Source: Prostheceraeus crozeri (taxonomy: Eukaryota > Platyhelminthes > Polycladida > Euryleptidae). Taken from it: a stretch of 64,000 nucleotides of DNA. The notes under the pieces are model-generated. The model did no database searches. It was not told the DNA's origin and saw only the letters and a program-made list of their open reading frames with translations. The translations under genes and the position numbers were made by a program. The number at the start of each line of letters is the position of its first letter. The first letter of the stretch is position 1. Of this stretch, positions 33,902-41,193 are shown one piece after another. The stretch covers positions 62,001-126,000 of the forward strand of contig CAJQUW010003408.1 in NCBI GenBank assembly GCA_907163375.1, in the 5' to 3' direction.

Positions 33902-34324
33902 ATGACTGACCTGATCGAGTTTTTTAAATTATATGGAACGCAAACTACGACAAATTTCGACCTAAAGAAAATCGCACATCAATTGGGAATAAAGAATTTT
34001 TATGTCCTAATGAGAGACGAATTACAATTGATCAAAAATAAGCCAACTGTAAATTTCATAACGAATCTTCACACTTCAGACCAAAACGGCGTACATTGGT
34101 CAGCAGGCGTTAAAAATCATCAGCAGAACTATTATTTTGACTCATACGGGCTTCCACCTACGAATGAAGTAAGAGCAATACTTGGCAATGGAATTTATAA
34201 TACATTTCAAATTCAAAAACCGGGAACAACTTATTGTGGTCAATTATGTTTATACGTTTTGTACAAATTACAAAAAGGAGTACCATTTCTAGATATAATG
34301 TTAGAGTTAAACGATAATAATTAA
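33902..34324 (+). CDS. Adenain-like cysteine protease (element B)
   Basis: 140 residues from the ATG at 33902 (catttaaaATG), which aligns with the start of the element A enzyme; an upstream in-frame ATG belongs to the tandem repeat. Catalytic motifs: GVHWSAG (His), FDSYGLPP (Asp) and TYCGQLCLYV (Gln/Cys). It would process capsid or core precursors during virion maturation, as adenovirus protease does (family knowledge). Its TAA overlaps the stop of the convergent phospholipase-integrase by four bases (34321-34324), the palindrome TTAA supplying both stops. Confidence 0.92.
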   Translation: MTDLIEFFKLYGTQTTTNFDLKKIAHQLGIKNFYVLMRDELQLIKNKPTVNFITNLHTSDQNGVHWSAGVKNHQQNYYFDSYGLPPTNEVRAILGNGIYNTFQIQKPGTTYCGQLCLYVLYKLQKGVPFLDIMLELNDNN

Positions 34325-35691
34325 AGCTCGGTTTTCTGTAATTCGTTTTCATAGAATCTACCTTTGATATCCTCATTATCTAAATCTATAATTTCATAAG
34401 TAAACGGATAAGTTTGATTTATTTTAGAAACTTCAAATATCTCTTTAGTCCAGTATCCGACGAAGCCCTTTTCAAATTTGTTCTTGTATTTAAATATTCG
34501 TACCCTATCTCCAATCTTAAATTTCGGCTTACGTTTCTGTAAATTCGGATTACTCTCATTCGAATAATTATTTTCGAATATTTTCTTTCGTATCAAATCG
34601 GGGTCGTCAGAAGCATTCTTTGGAGTTTCTTCAATACCTGAATGAATCTTATTGTTATACTCTTCTACAACTCCTGGTAATATCTTCAACCATTTCTGAT
34701 TTCCTTGCTCAGTAAATTTCTTAAAGATCTTACCTTTTAGCGTTCTATTAAAGCGCTCTATTACTACAGCCTTTCCTGCATTTTCTGTGGAATAAACAGT
34801 TTCAAATAGTGGCTTTACGTTTCTATTATAAAATTCCGACCCTTTATCAACGAATAGCTTTTTTGGCTTTCTAAAACTTTCTTTAAAGATTTCTTCAAAC
34901 GCATATTTAACTGACAGACCACTTTTGTTTTTTAAAGGCTTTACCCAAGCGTATCGTGTATATAAATCTATAACGGTCAATGCGTACTTAAACCCTCTTT
35001 CATTAGGCATATTAATTAGATCAGCACTCCAAATATCATCTTTATTAAATACTTTTACCTTCAATAGATATTTCGGCTTTCTGTATTCCCTATGAATTTC
35101 AGACGCATAGCGGCTTGGGTCATTCGACATTTTGGACGCGTAGGTTCGAGCGTTGCTCTCAGACAACTTTGCTGCCGTTTCATTCAACGAAGTTGACGGA
35201 ACTAAAGTTTTATCTATCCCCTGGCCAAAAAGCATTTTTGCTTGTAAAGCTTTCTTAACAAACATTCTTTCAATTTTTTCTCTAAATGTAGGATTTTGAA
35301 TACTATCTAATTCTTGTATCATTTTCTTATCTGCTTCATGTCGAGAACTTAGGTCATGATTTCGATAAGCTAAATCATGTTTATAAGCGGCGGCGTCTAC
35401 TCTATTTATTGGTTTACTATTTTCTCTAGGCGTGTCATCATCGTTTAATCTTAAATCTAATCTTGTGCCGGGACCAGTAAAATTATGCCCAGGGAAATGT
35501 TTCTCCTTCGAATATTTACTCCAAATAAAGCCAGGAAAGTTTTCTAATGCTTTTTGTATATCGTTACCTTCGTAACGCTGGCAACCGGAAGTTGGATCAC
35601 CACCGAAGTGGTGTGGAACTTTGTTCTTGTCACCTTTTAAGAGATAATCCATTAGATCTAGATTTGAAATCCTTAAGTTATTCAAATTCAT
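34321..35691 (-). CDS. Phospholipase A2 - retroviral-type integrase fusion (element B)
   Basis: 456 residues, intact. Phospholipase A2 module at about 50-130: FTGPGT calcium loop (71-76), His105-Asp106 in KHDLAY and Asp121. Integrase core at about 215-360: D224 (SADLI), D282 (FVDKGSEF) and E312 (VIERFNRT), with 29 residues between the second D and E. C-terminal SH3/chromo-like domain around KFKIGDRVRIFKY. The linker between the modules is 21 residues longer than in element A and contains mini-hairpin sequence (CAAC-GAA-GTTG, GAGC-AAC-GCTC). This integrase presumably made the TAAGTG duplication. Parvoviral-type phospholipases breach endosomes during entry (family knowledge); the fusion itself is seen directly in both copies. 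Confidence 0.93.
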   Translation of the reverse strand: MNLNNLRISNLDLMDYLLKGDKNKVPHHFGGDPTSGCQRYEGNDIQKALENFPGFIWSKYSKEKHFPGHNFTGPGTRLDLRLNDDDTPRENSKPINRVDAAAYKHDLAYRNHDLSSRHEADKKMIQELDSIQNPTFREKIERMFVKKALQAKMLFGQGIDKTLVPSTSLNETAAKLSESNARTYASKMSNDPSRYASEIHREYRKPKYLLKVKVFNKDDIWSADLINMPNERGFKYALTVIDLYTRYAWVKPLKNKSGLSVKYAFEEIFKESFRKPKKLFVDKGSEFYNRNVKPLFETVYSTENAGKAVVIERFNRTLKGKIFKKFTEQGNQKWLKILPGVVEEYNNKIHSGIEETPKNASDDPDLIRKKIFENNYSNESNPNLQKRKPKFKIGDRVRIFKYKNKFEKGFVGYWTKEIFEVSKINQTYPFTYEIIDLDNEDIKGRFYENELQKTEL

Positions 35692-35707
35692 TTTTAAAGA
35701 TTAAATC

Positions 35708-36181
35708 TTATCGCACCATACTAGGATTTAGATATATGCCAGATCCGTCTTTTGTTTCTTTTATTTGAATTAAATCATCAATATTGTGTAGGACATTTTT
35801 AAGAACTCGTTTCCCTTCATCAACTAAATTTAATTTGCTAATGAAATTATCTACTATTCCGTCACCTCTAGCAGCTTTCTCTAACTCCCTATTATGACGT
35901 TTTTGCTCTTCTAATGCTGCCTTCTCTGCTTTATTTTTATTTACTGCCTGGACAATACCAGCTGTCCCGCCTGCAACACTTCCTGCTGCTGCTATACCAC
36001 CTATGATTAGCGGAATTAATGGGAGAATTCCGCCATTCTTTTCTTCTTGTAATTTGATATTCTCTATCATTGGTTTACTTATGTAATACTTCCTTTTGTT
36101 AATTGTAATAGTTTTAGGGGTATTTCTGTCAATGATGTTACGTAGTTTTAATTCAACCGTTTTATTATTCACTTGCGCCAT
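35708..36181 (-). CDS. Hydrophobic late virion protein, pX/pVI-like (element B)
   Basis: 157 residues. A basic N-terminal 40 residues precede a hydrophobic Gly/Ala/Ile segment (about 50-80, starting GGILPLIPLI), a charged helix (EEQKRHNRELEKAARGDG) and a conserved tail with GSGIYLNPSM. It may be a membrane-disrupting or DNA-condensing minor virion protein, by analogy with adenovirus pVI/pX and adintovirus counterparts (inference). It is transcribed with capsid and integrase. The 59-bp mini-hairpin array lies just upstream of its start. Confidence 0.7.
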   Translation of the reverse strand: MAQVNNKTVELKLRNIIDRNTPKTITINKRKYYISKPMIENIKLQEEKNGGILPLIPLIIGGIAAAGSVAGGTAGIVQAVNKNKAEKAALEEQKRHNRELEKAARGDGIVDNFISKLNLVDEGKRVLKNVLHNIDDLIQIKETKDGSGIYLNPSMVR

Positions 36182-36203
36182 TTTTTTTAATAAAAAATTT
36201 ATA

Positions 36204-36375
36204 GTCTTGGGTTTTTCTAACCAATCGGAGCGAAGCTCCTCTGGCTTTAGCCTATCGACGAAGTCTTGGGTTTTTCTAACCGATCGGAGCGAAGCTCCTC
36301 TGGCTTTAGCCTATCGACGAAGTCTTGGGTTTTTCTAACCGATCGGAGCGAAGCTCCTCTGGCTTTAGCCGATCC
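36204..36375. repeat. Three 59-bp tandem copies built of mini-hairpins
   Basis: Copies begin at 36204, 36263 and 36322 (GTCTTGGGTTTTTCTAACC...). Each contains GGAGC-GAA-GCTCC, GGC-TTTA-GCC and GAC-GAA-GTC stems. The array sits between the capsid stop and the hydrophobic-protein start. Related single units lie at 9385-9470 and 11630-11656 in element A. Confidence 0.92.
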
Positions 36376-37699
36376 TAACCATTTTTCCATTAATAATTTC
36401 AATAGAATATTCGGCGTCTTCTAGCAATAAACCATAAGCCATCAATGATGTTGTGGAATTTGCCTTTTCAATATTAATTGTCACATCACAACCGGTCTTG
36501 ATAATATCTTCAGATTGTGCACTTAAATCAAAACAGAAAACAGGATATAAATTCTTCCAATCTACAGGATTTAATTGTGCTTCTACTCCAAATTCTCGGC
36601 ACAAATTTCTATAAGCATCATATCCTTCCATGAATTGATTATTTGCGTTATCAAATCTCAATGGATCAATAGGATAACGTGTTTGATTTAATGAAATTTG
36701 TAAACTTTGAATTGAATTAATATGGAAAAGATTATTGTTCTTATCGAAACTAGGCGTTTCATTCTTTTGAAAAGTGAGCAAAAAATATCTTGGAGTATTT
36801 GATGTCCTTGTGAAATGCCAGTTAAATCTTTGTTCAGTAAAAGTGACAGAGCTCGCGGTACGCTTCATAAAACTTACTGGAATTGGTTTATTAGTATCTA
36901 ATCGTTTCGTAATAGTTAATTCAACCTCTAAACTAGGAGTAATGTGCTTAATCCACCATTCAAGTCTATCAATTTTTAGGTATGCTTTCTTCCCAGCCTT
37001 TCCATAAAATATTGATTCATTATTTACAGTGCGATGAACTATGAGTTTGAATTTTAAGTGATATGATATTTTAGTGTAATCTAAATACCCGAATAATGGA
37101 GACAATGACCAATTAACAGTTTGTTTACTTTTATTATTAAAATTGCGTCTTTTCTGGTATGAGCTATTTTGTGTACTGTTTAACTGTTTCACTATGTTTT
37201 CTACATCTTTCGCAATTCCTGCTGAATCTGTTCCAGTGTGAGTTAAATCATCTTTAAGTATGCCGGTATGGTTATCAGGTAACCATCCTTCGATTTCATG
37301 CATTTTAGTATTTTCACCTATTGTTACAAATCGAAGCATTGAATCAATAATGCCAGGTGAATCACTTATGGTTTCTATATTTTGTGTTGCAACATCTAAA
37401 CGCATTTGTGTGAATAATCTTGGGAAGAAATTGTTTTCTAATGTAATATTATCCGTAGCCGGTAATGGTGTTGTAAAATTAGCATCAGAATAGAGAGAAT
37501 ATTCACAGTGTAAAAATGAATCGGGTAAATATAAATAACTTTGTTGATTGTCAACTTCAAAAATTAAATCGCCTCCTGTATTCACTCTACCTGAAGAACC
37601 GGGGTTCATAGCAATTCTTATATAGTCATTCTTTTTTTGATTGTAACTGGTGAACGGGGGATCATCTAATTTAAATTTATTTTCAATCAGAGTTGCCAT
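36365..37699 (-). CDS. Major capsid protein, hexon-like (element B)
   Basis: 444 residues, intact, closely matching the broken element A capsid. The N-terminal strand around IFEVDNQQSYLYLPDSFLH, the block NNFFPRLFTQMRLD and the C-terminal LMAYGLLLEDAEYSIE fit the double-jelly-roll capsids of adintoviruses (family knowledge; structure not tested). It would trimerise into capsid facets. The start follows aaatataATG on the minus strand. It is in the leftward late operon between the core and hydrophobic proteins. The stop lies within a mini-hairpin unit. Confidence 0.85.
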   Translation of the reverse strand: MATLIENKFKLDDPPFTSYNQKKNDYIRIAMNPGSSGRVNTGGDLIFEVDNQQSYLYLPDSFLHCEYSLYSDANFTTPLPATDNITLENNFFPRLFTQMRLDVATQNIETISDSPGIIDSMLRFVTIGENTKMHEIEGWLPDNHTGILKDDLTHTGTDSAGIAKDVENIVKQLNSTQNSSYQKRRNFNNKSKQTVNWSLSPLFGYLDYTKISYHLKFKLIVHRTVNNESIFYGKAGKKAYLKIDRLEWWIKHITPSLEVELTITKRLDTNKPIPVSFMKRTASSVTFTEQRFNWHFTRTSNTPRYFLLTFQKNETPSFDKNNNLFHINSIQSLQISLNQTRYPIDPLRFDNANNQFMEGYDAYRNLCREFGVEAQLNPVDWKNLYPVFCFDLSAQSEDIIKTGCDVTINIEKANSTTSLMAYGLLLEDAEYSIEIINGKMVRIG

Positions 37700-37732
37700 T
37701 ATATTTTTTTATTAGAAAAAATCAGTGTGGTA

Positions 37733-38203
37733 CTAGAATTTTGCTAATCCATTTCCTCTCATTTCTTCAATTGTTTTTTCATCATGTTTACTTTCCATCT
37801 TCGCTAATTTAGCAATTTTGTTTTTTGTTTCCTCTGAGAGCTTTTTGTCTTTTTGCATTTCTTTTGCGTCATTTCTAAGTTTGCGAATAGCTTCTAGTTG
37901 CTTTAATTCGTTTTGTGACTTAACAGCATTCGATATTGCACTAGCTGTACTACCTATAGCAGCTGCTCCTTTAGCAGCAGATGAAATCAAATCTTTATTA
38001 TTTTTAATCAAGTTAACGATACTTCCGATACCAGAAAAGATGCCAGCTCCTTCTGTTTGGACGGCACCTGCAGTGCCTAGGAACTTTTGTGTTCCAACAG
38101 TTTCTATACTATCATAATGGTACACAGGATTCATACGTGGTTCATGAGCAATTTTATTATTTGAAGCAAAATGCTTAAGATTGTGTTTATAAATTATAGG
38201 CAT
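37733..38203 (-). CDS. Small virion core-like protein (element B)
   Basis: 156 residues. Basic/aromatic N-terminus (MPIIYKHNLKHFASN), a hydrophobic Gly/Ala middle around GAGIFSGIGSIVNLI and AAKGAAAIGSTASAISNA, then a charged helical C-terminus ending RGNGLAKF. It is well conserved with the element A copy. Composition suggests a core, scaffold or membrane-active protein; no named family is recognised with certainty. It overlaps nothing and lies 46 bp from the fibre gene on the same strand. Confidence 0.7.
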   Translation of the reverse strand: MPIIYKHNLKHFASNNKIAHEPRMNPVYHYDSIETVGTQKFLGTAGAVQTEGAGIFSGIGSIVNLIKNNKDLISSAAKGAAAIGSTASAISNAVKSQNELKQLEAIRKLRNDAKEMQKDKKLSEETKNKIAKLAKMESKHDEKTIEEMRGNGLAKF

Positions 38204-38249
38204 TTTTTTAAGCTTAAATTTGACTTTTGGGCCGATCGGCTAAATTCTA

Positions 38250-39011
38250 TTAAGATTTACGTTTGTGAATGGACAACAACTTCGCGGTAACTTTATTAAT
38301 TGCCTGTTGCACTTTATCTATTGCGTCAAGCAGCGTGTGATGAACTTTAATTTCTTTTTCATTTACTTCTATTTTTTTCTCACTTTTCTTTACTTCTGTT
38401 TTAAGAGCGGCCAATTGAACTTTAATATTATCGAAATTCGTTTTAAGGGTCTTCAAGTCACTAATCTTTTGTTTAAGTGCTTTAACTTCATTTATCATTC
38501 TGTTCATTTGCTTTACTTGTTGTGTGATACGGCTACTTAATTCATCAACACTTTTTTGGAATGTGGATTGCAGCTGCTGTAAGCGCTGTAATAATTTCCG
38601 ATTCTTTTCGCTTACTTTTTCTAACTCTTCTTTCAGTTGTTTATTTTGATTTATATTCTTTGCAATGGCAGCCTTTAAATTTAGTGATAACAGTATCACA
38701 AGTTTTGAATGTTCTGTTATTTTTTTATGAAGTTTTACTATATCTGCTTCTAGATTTCCATGTTTGCTACTTAGGTCTGTTAGCTTTTCTTGCAGTCTTT
38801 CATCATTCTGCTTTACCAGTGACACAATTCTATCGAACTGTTTATCAACATATTCTTTATTTGCTAACTCAGTACTTTGTTGTGGAAGAATAGAAAGATG
38901 TAACGGACCTGTTAAAATGTCTCCAGTTTTCATGATATAGTTGTCTAGTTCTATTTCTGATTCTTGATTATTCGGTGTGTAAGCACACCCGCCAACATTT
39001 GTTAACATCAT
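38250..39011 (-). CDS. Fibre-like coiled-coil protein with phage tail-fibre motif (element B)
   Basis: 253 residues, intact. Residues 27-56 (MKTGDILTGPLHL ... ELANKEYVD) closely resemble the repeat found in phage tail fibres (MTGPL.L....ATKKYVD). From residue 57 to about 235 it is a continuous heptad-rich coiled coil (LKEELEKV..NRKLLQRLQQLQ), ending in a basic tip (LLSIHKRKS). The likely role is a trimeric attachment fibre or its shaft (inference). Its start is back to back with the zinc-finger gene (39029), with only 17 bp between the two ATGs, so one short bidirectional promoter must serve both. Confidence 0.75.
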   Translation of the reverse strand: MMLTNVGGCAYTPNNQESEIELDNYIMKTGDILTGPLHLSILPQQSTELANKEYVDKQFDRIVSLVKQNDERLQEKLTDLSSKHGNLEADIVKLHKKITEHSKLVILLSLNLKAAIAKNINQNKQLKEELEKVSEKNRKLLQRLQQLQSTFQKSVDELSSRITQQVKQMNRMINEVKALKQKISDLKTLKTNFDNIKVQLAALKTEVKKSEKKIEVNEKEIKVHHTLLDAIDKVQQAINKVTAKLLSIHKRKS

Positions 39012-39028
39012 TTTTTTTATTTAAAAAT

Positions 39029-39400
39029 ATGTTATCCAACAATTCATCATTAAATAGACATATGAGAACATGTAGTGATTGTGGAAAAAGTGTAACATCT
39101 AAGAACTTTATGCGTCACCAAAAAACATGTCAATCACCATCACAACCAAAAGTAAAAGATAGACAATGTCCGAATTGTAATAAGTTTTTTACTAGTCAAG
39201 GTTTCTTGAATCATTCTAATTCATGTGCTATTAGTACACGAAAATGCACTAATTGTCAAATAGTTAAGCTCAAAACAGAATTTTATGATAGTAAATACCG
39301 ATGTAAAGAATGTTTAAAAACACAAGTGAGATGTAACAAGTGCAATAAAGTTCTGTTGGAGAGAAACTTCTCACGACATGCAGCAATTTGCCTGATTTAA
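39029..39400 (+). CDS. Multi-zinc-finger protein (element B replication block)
   Basis: 123 residues from ATG 39029 (tttaaaaatATG). Cys/His clusters in order: CSDCGKSVTSKNFMRHQKTC, CPNCNKFFTSQGFLNHSNSC, a CxxC...CKEC pair resembling the zinc knuckle of HNH-type proteins (CTNCQ..KLKTEFYDSKYRC), and CNKCNKVLLERNFSRHAAIC. The C-C-H-C fingers suggest DNA or RNA binding. It is the first gene of the rightward replication block and is absent from element A, so it probably serves transcription or replication control with the B-type polymerase (inference). Confidence 0.75.
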   Translation: MLSNNSSLNRHMRTCSDCGKSVTSKNFMRHQKTCQSPSQPKVKDRQCPNCNKFFTSQGFLNHSNSCAISTRKCTNCQIVKLKTEFYDSKYRCKECLKTQVRCNKCNKVLLERNFSRHAAICLI

Positions 39401-39418
39401 TTAATTTTTTATCCGTAG

Positions 39419-39585
39419 TAGTCCGACACTCACCTGAGCTTCCGTAATAGTCCGGTGCTCTTTTGAGTGTTTTACCTTCATTTGAGCCCCGGACTCAATA
39501 GTCCGTACTAGTCCGGAAGTCCTACAGAGGTTAAACACTCAAGTGAGCACCGGACTATTACAGTTGCTCAACTGAGTGTCGGACT
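39419..39585. repeat. Nested palindrome between zinc-finger and membrane ATPase genes
   Basis: Outer arms 39419-39477 and 39528-39585 are imperfect inverted copies (TAGTCCGACACTCA... / ...TGAGTGTCGGACTA; AATAGTCCGGTGCTC / GAGCACCGGACTATT). The 50-bp centre forms its own smaller hairpin from CCGGACT / AGTCCGG. The GC-rich repeated core AGTCCG appears six times in both orientations. Candidates are a replication origin, a transcript 3' end or a parasitic fold-back. No counterpart is seen in element A. Confidence 0.85.
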
Positions 39586-39630
39586 AGTTGAGAGAGTTTG
39601 AGACAAATTTTCATATAAAAAATCAAAAAA

Positions 39631-40845
39631 ATGAATTATGAAAAATCGTATTCCGAAATTCCCAATCGGCCTCCCATGCCCGTCAATCAACGTGAACAAA
39701 ATAATGATTCGCAATCTTTATTTTCAGAAAATTCAGATCTAGGAAGACTCTTTGGGTTTCTGAAATTTCATTGTGTGAAAATTATTATTCTATGTGTTCT
39801 TATCTATCTTATTTATTGTTTCATAAACTGGTTAGGGTTCTTACAAACAGCAGAACAAACGAAAATTACATTTTATAAAAATCAAACCAAAAACTTTAAA
39901 GGTTGGAGACCAGTTACTCATGACGACGACAAACCTAAAGGACGTGCTGCACAAGAGAACTTACATTTTGTTGTGTATGGTAAGACAGCGAGCGGAAAGA
40001 CTACGTTTCTTAGAAGATATATAAATCAACATTTTCCTAATGAAACAAATGTACATGTGTTTTGTCTACAGGCAGATGAATGGCAAGGATACTCAAATGT
40101 TTACGGTGAAAAAGATTTATGTATGTTAGAAGATATGGAAACTTTTGCTGGGACATACGAGCAAAAGTCTTTACTAGTGTTAGATGATGTAGCTAGTTTA
40201 GTGAAGCAAAAGAACATATCAGAAATATTCACAAAAGGTCGTCACCATCATATACAAATTGTAGTATTAGCTCATAAAGCCTGTGACGTGGATAATAAGA
40301 TTAGAGAAAATGTGGAAACCTTTTATACAACTACTCAAAATAATGCAGCATTCTTTGAGGATATTAAGAAAAATTATAAACTAACTTTACCCTTAGCTAA
40401 ATATGTACATGTTAAGTACGGTATAATACGGGTTGATACTATTTTGAATCAAATGCAAGTGTATGATAGCGATCTAAATATACTATTGGATACTGAGCAT
40501 GATTTTTATAGTAATGCAACAGATTTTGACATTAGTCTCTACGCAAGTGCTAAGAACTTGTCGCCGCATAATATAGAAGAAATAACAATTTTTCTAGAAA
40601 ACGAATCACTTGAACCACTAACAATCATACCCGAAACATTTTATTTCTATTTCGATCATTATTTGAATAATATGTTAAAAATTAAAACCCCTGAACGATT
40701 AGAGAATAGAGATGCACTAGCCGTTATTAGAACAGGCATTAATGATTTTCGTGATGTACTAAAAAATGTACACCCTCTAGTCAGTGATGCTAAAAGTACA
40801 TTGAGTGACATAAAACCAATATTAAATGAGTTTAATAATATGTAA
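39631..40845 (+). CDS. Membrane-anchored second A32/FtsK-like ATPase (element B)
   Basis: 404 residues. One transmembrane segment at about 47-70 (CVKIIILCVLIYLIYCFINW) follows a polar N-terminus. The P-loop is GKTASGKT (117-124), Walker B LLVLDD (181-186), then FTKGRHHHIQIVVLAH (200-215), which parallels FTRGRHNNCSVFYLTQ of the packaging ATPase. So it is a diverged member of the same superfamily, fused to a membrane anchor, with an extra 190-residue C-terminal region of unknown fold. It lies upstream of the polymerase in the rightward block; element A has nothing like it. It might move DNA or proteins at a membrane, or tether replication (inference). Confidence 0.8.
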   Translation: MNYEKSYSEIPNRPPMPVNQREQNNDSQSLFSENSDLGRLFGFLKFHCVKIIILCVLIYLIYCFINWLGFLQTAEQTKITFYKNQTKNFKGWRPVTHDDDKPKGRAAQENLHFVVYGKTASGKTTFLRRYINQHFPNETNVHVFCLQADEWQGYSNVYGEKDLCMLEDMETFAGTYEQKSLLVLDDVASLVKQKNISEIFTKGRHHHIQIVVLAHKACDVDNKIRENVETFYTTTQNNAAFFEDIKKNYKLTLPLAKYVHVKYGIIRVDTILNQMQVYDSDLNILLDTEHDFYSNATDFDISLYASAKNLSPHNIEEITIFLENESLEPLTIIPETFYFYFDHYLNNMLKIKTPERLENRDALAVIRTGINDFRDVLKNVHPLVSDAKSTLSDIKPILNEFNNM

Positions 40846-40864
40846 ATTTTTTTCTTTTTAAAAT

Positions 40865-41164
40865 ATGGAGTATAAAATAGAACACGTGCCAGTTTTAAAA
40901 GATTATCGTCATCCTACAAACCCTGTAAATTCAAAACAATCAGTTAAAAGTCAATATCATCGAAAATATATGCAATTCGTGCAAGATTATAAAATAAAAC
41001 ATGGTATAAGAAGTTACGCTAAAACAAAAGACTTTCCACTGTGTCTACGAAGTTTCAGAGTATTCTTAGCGTATAATAATTTATGGTGGTTGGTTAATAA
41101 AGAGCGATTAACAGTTTACGATTTGGAAACATTAAATGAACTAAATATTCCTGTGTATATGTAA
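40865..41164 (+). CDS. Unknown 99-residue basic protein (element B)
   Basis: 99 residues between the membrane ATPase (20 bp upstream) and the polymerase (30 bp downstream), on the same strand and with the same tttaaaATatATG start context. The N-terminal half is basic (HRKYMQFVQDYKIKHG); the C-terminal half has FRVFLAYNNLWWLVNK. No family is recognised. Its place beside a protein-primed-type polymerase makes a terminal-protein or polymerase accessory role worth testing (inference). Confidence 0.7.
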   Translation: MEYKIEHVPVLKDYRHPTNPVNSKQSVKSQYHRKYMQFVQDYKIKHGIRSYAKTKDFPLCLRSFRVFLAYNNLWWLVNKERLTVYDLETLNELNIPVYM

Positions 41165-41193
41165 TTAAAAACATAATTTTTTCTTTTAAAAAT

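Noticed and set aside
38265..38893. Plus-strand frames of 91 and 110 codons
   Set aside because: Antisense to the intact coiled-coil fibre gene and without independent support.
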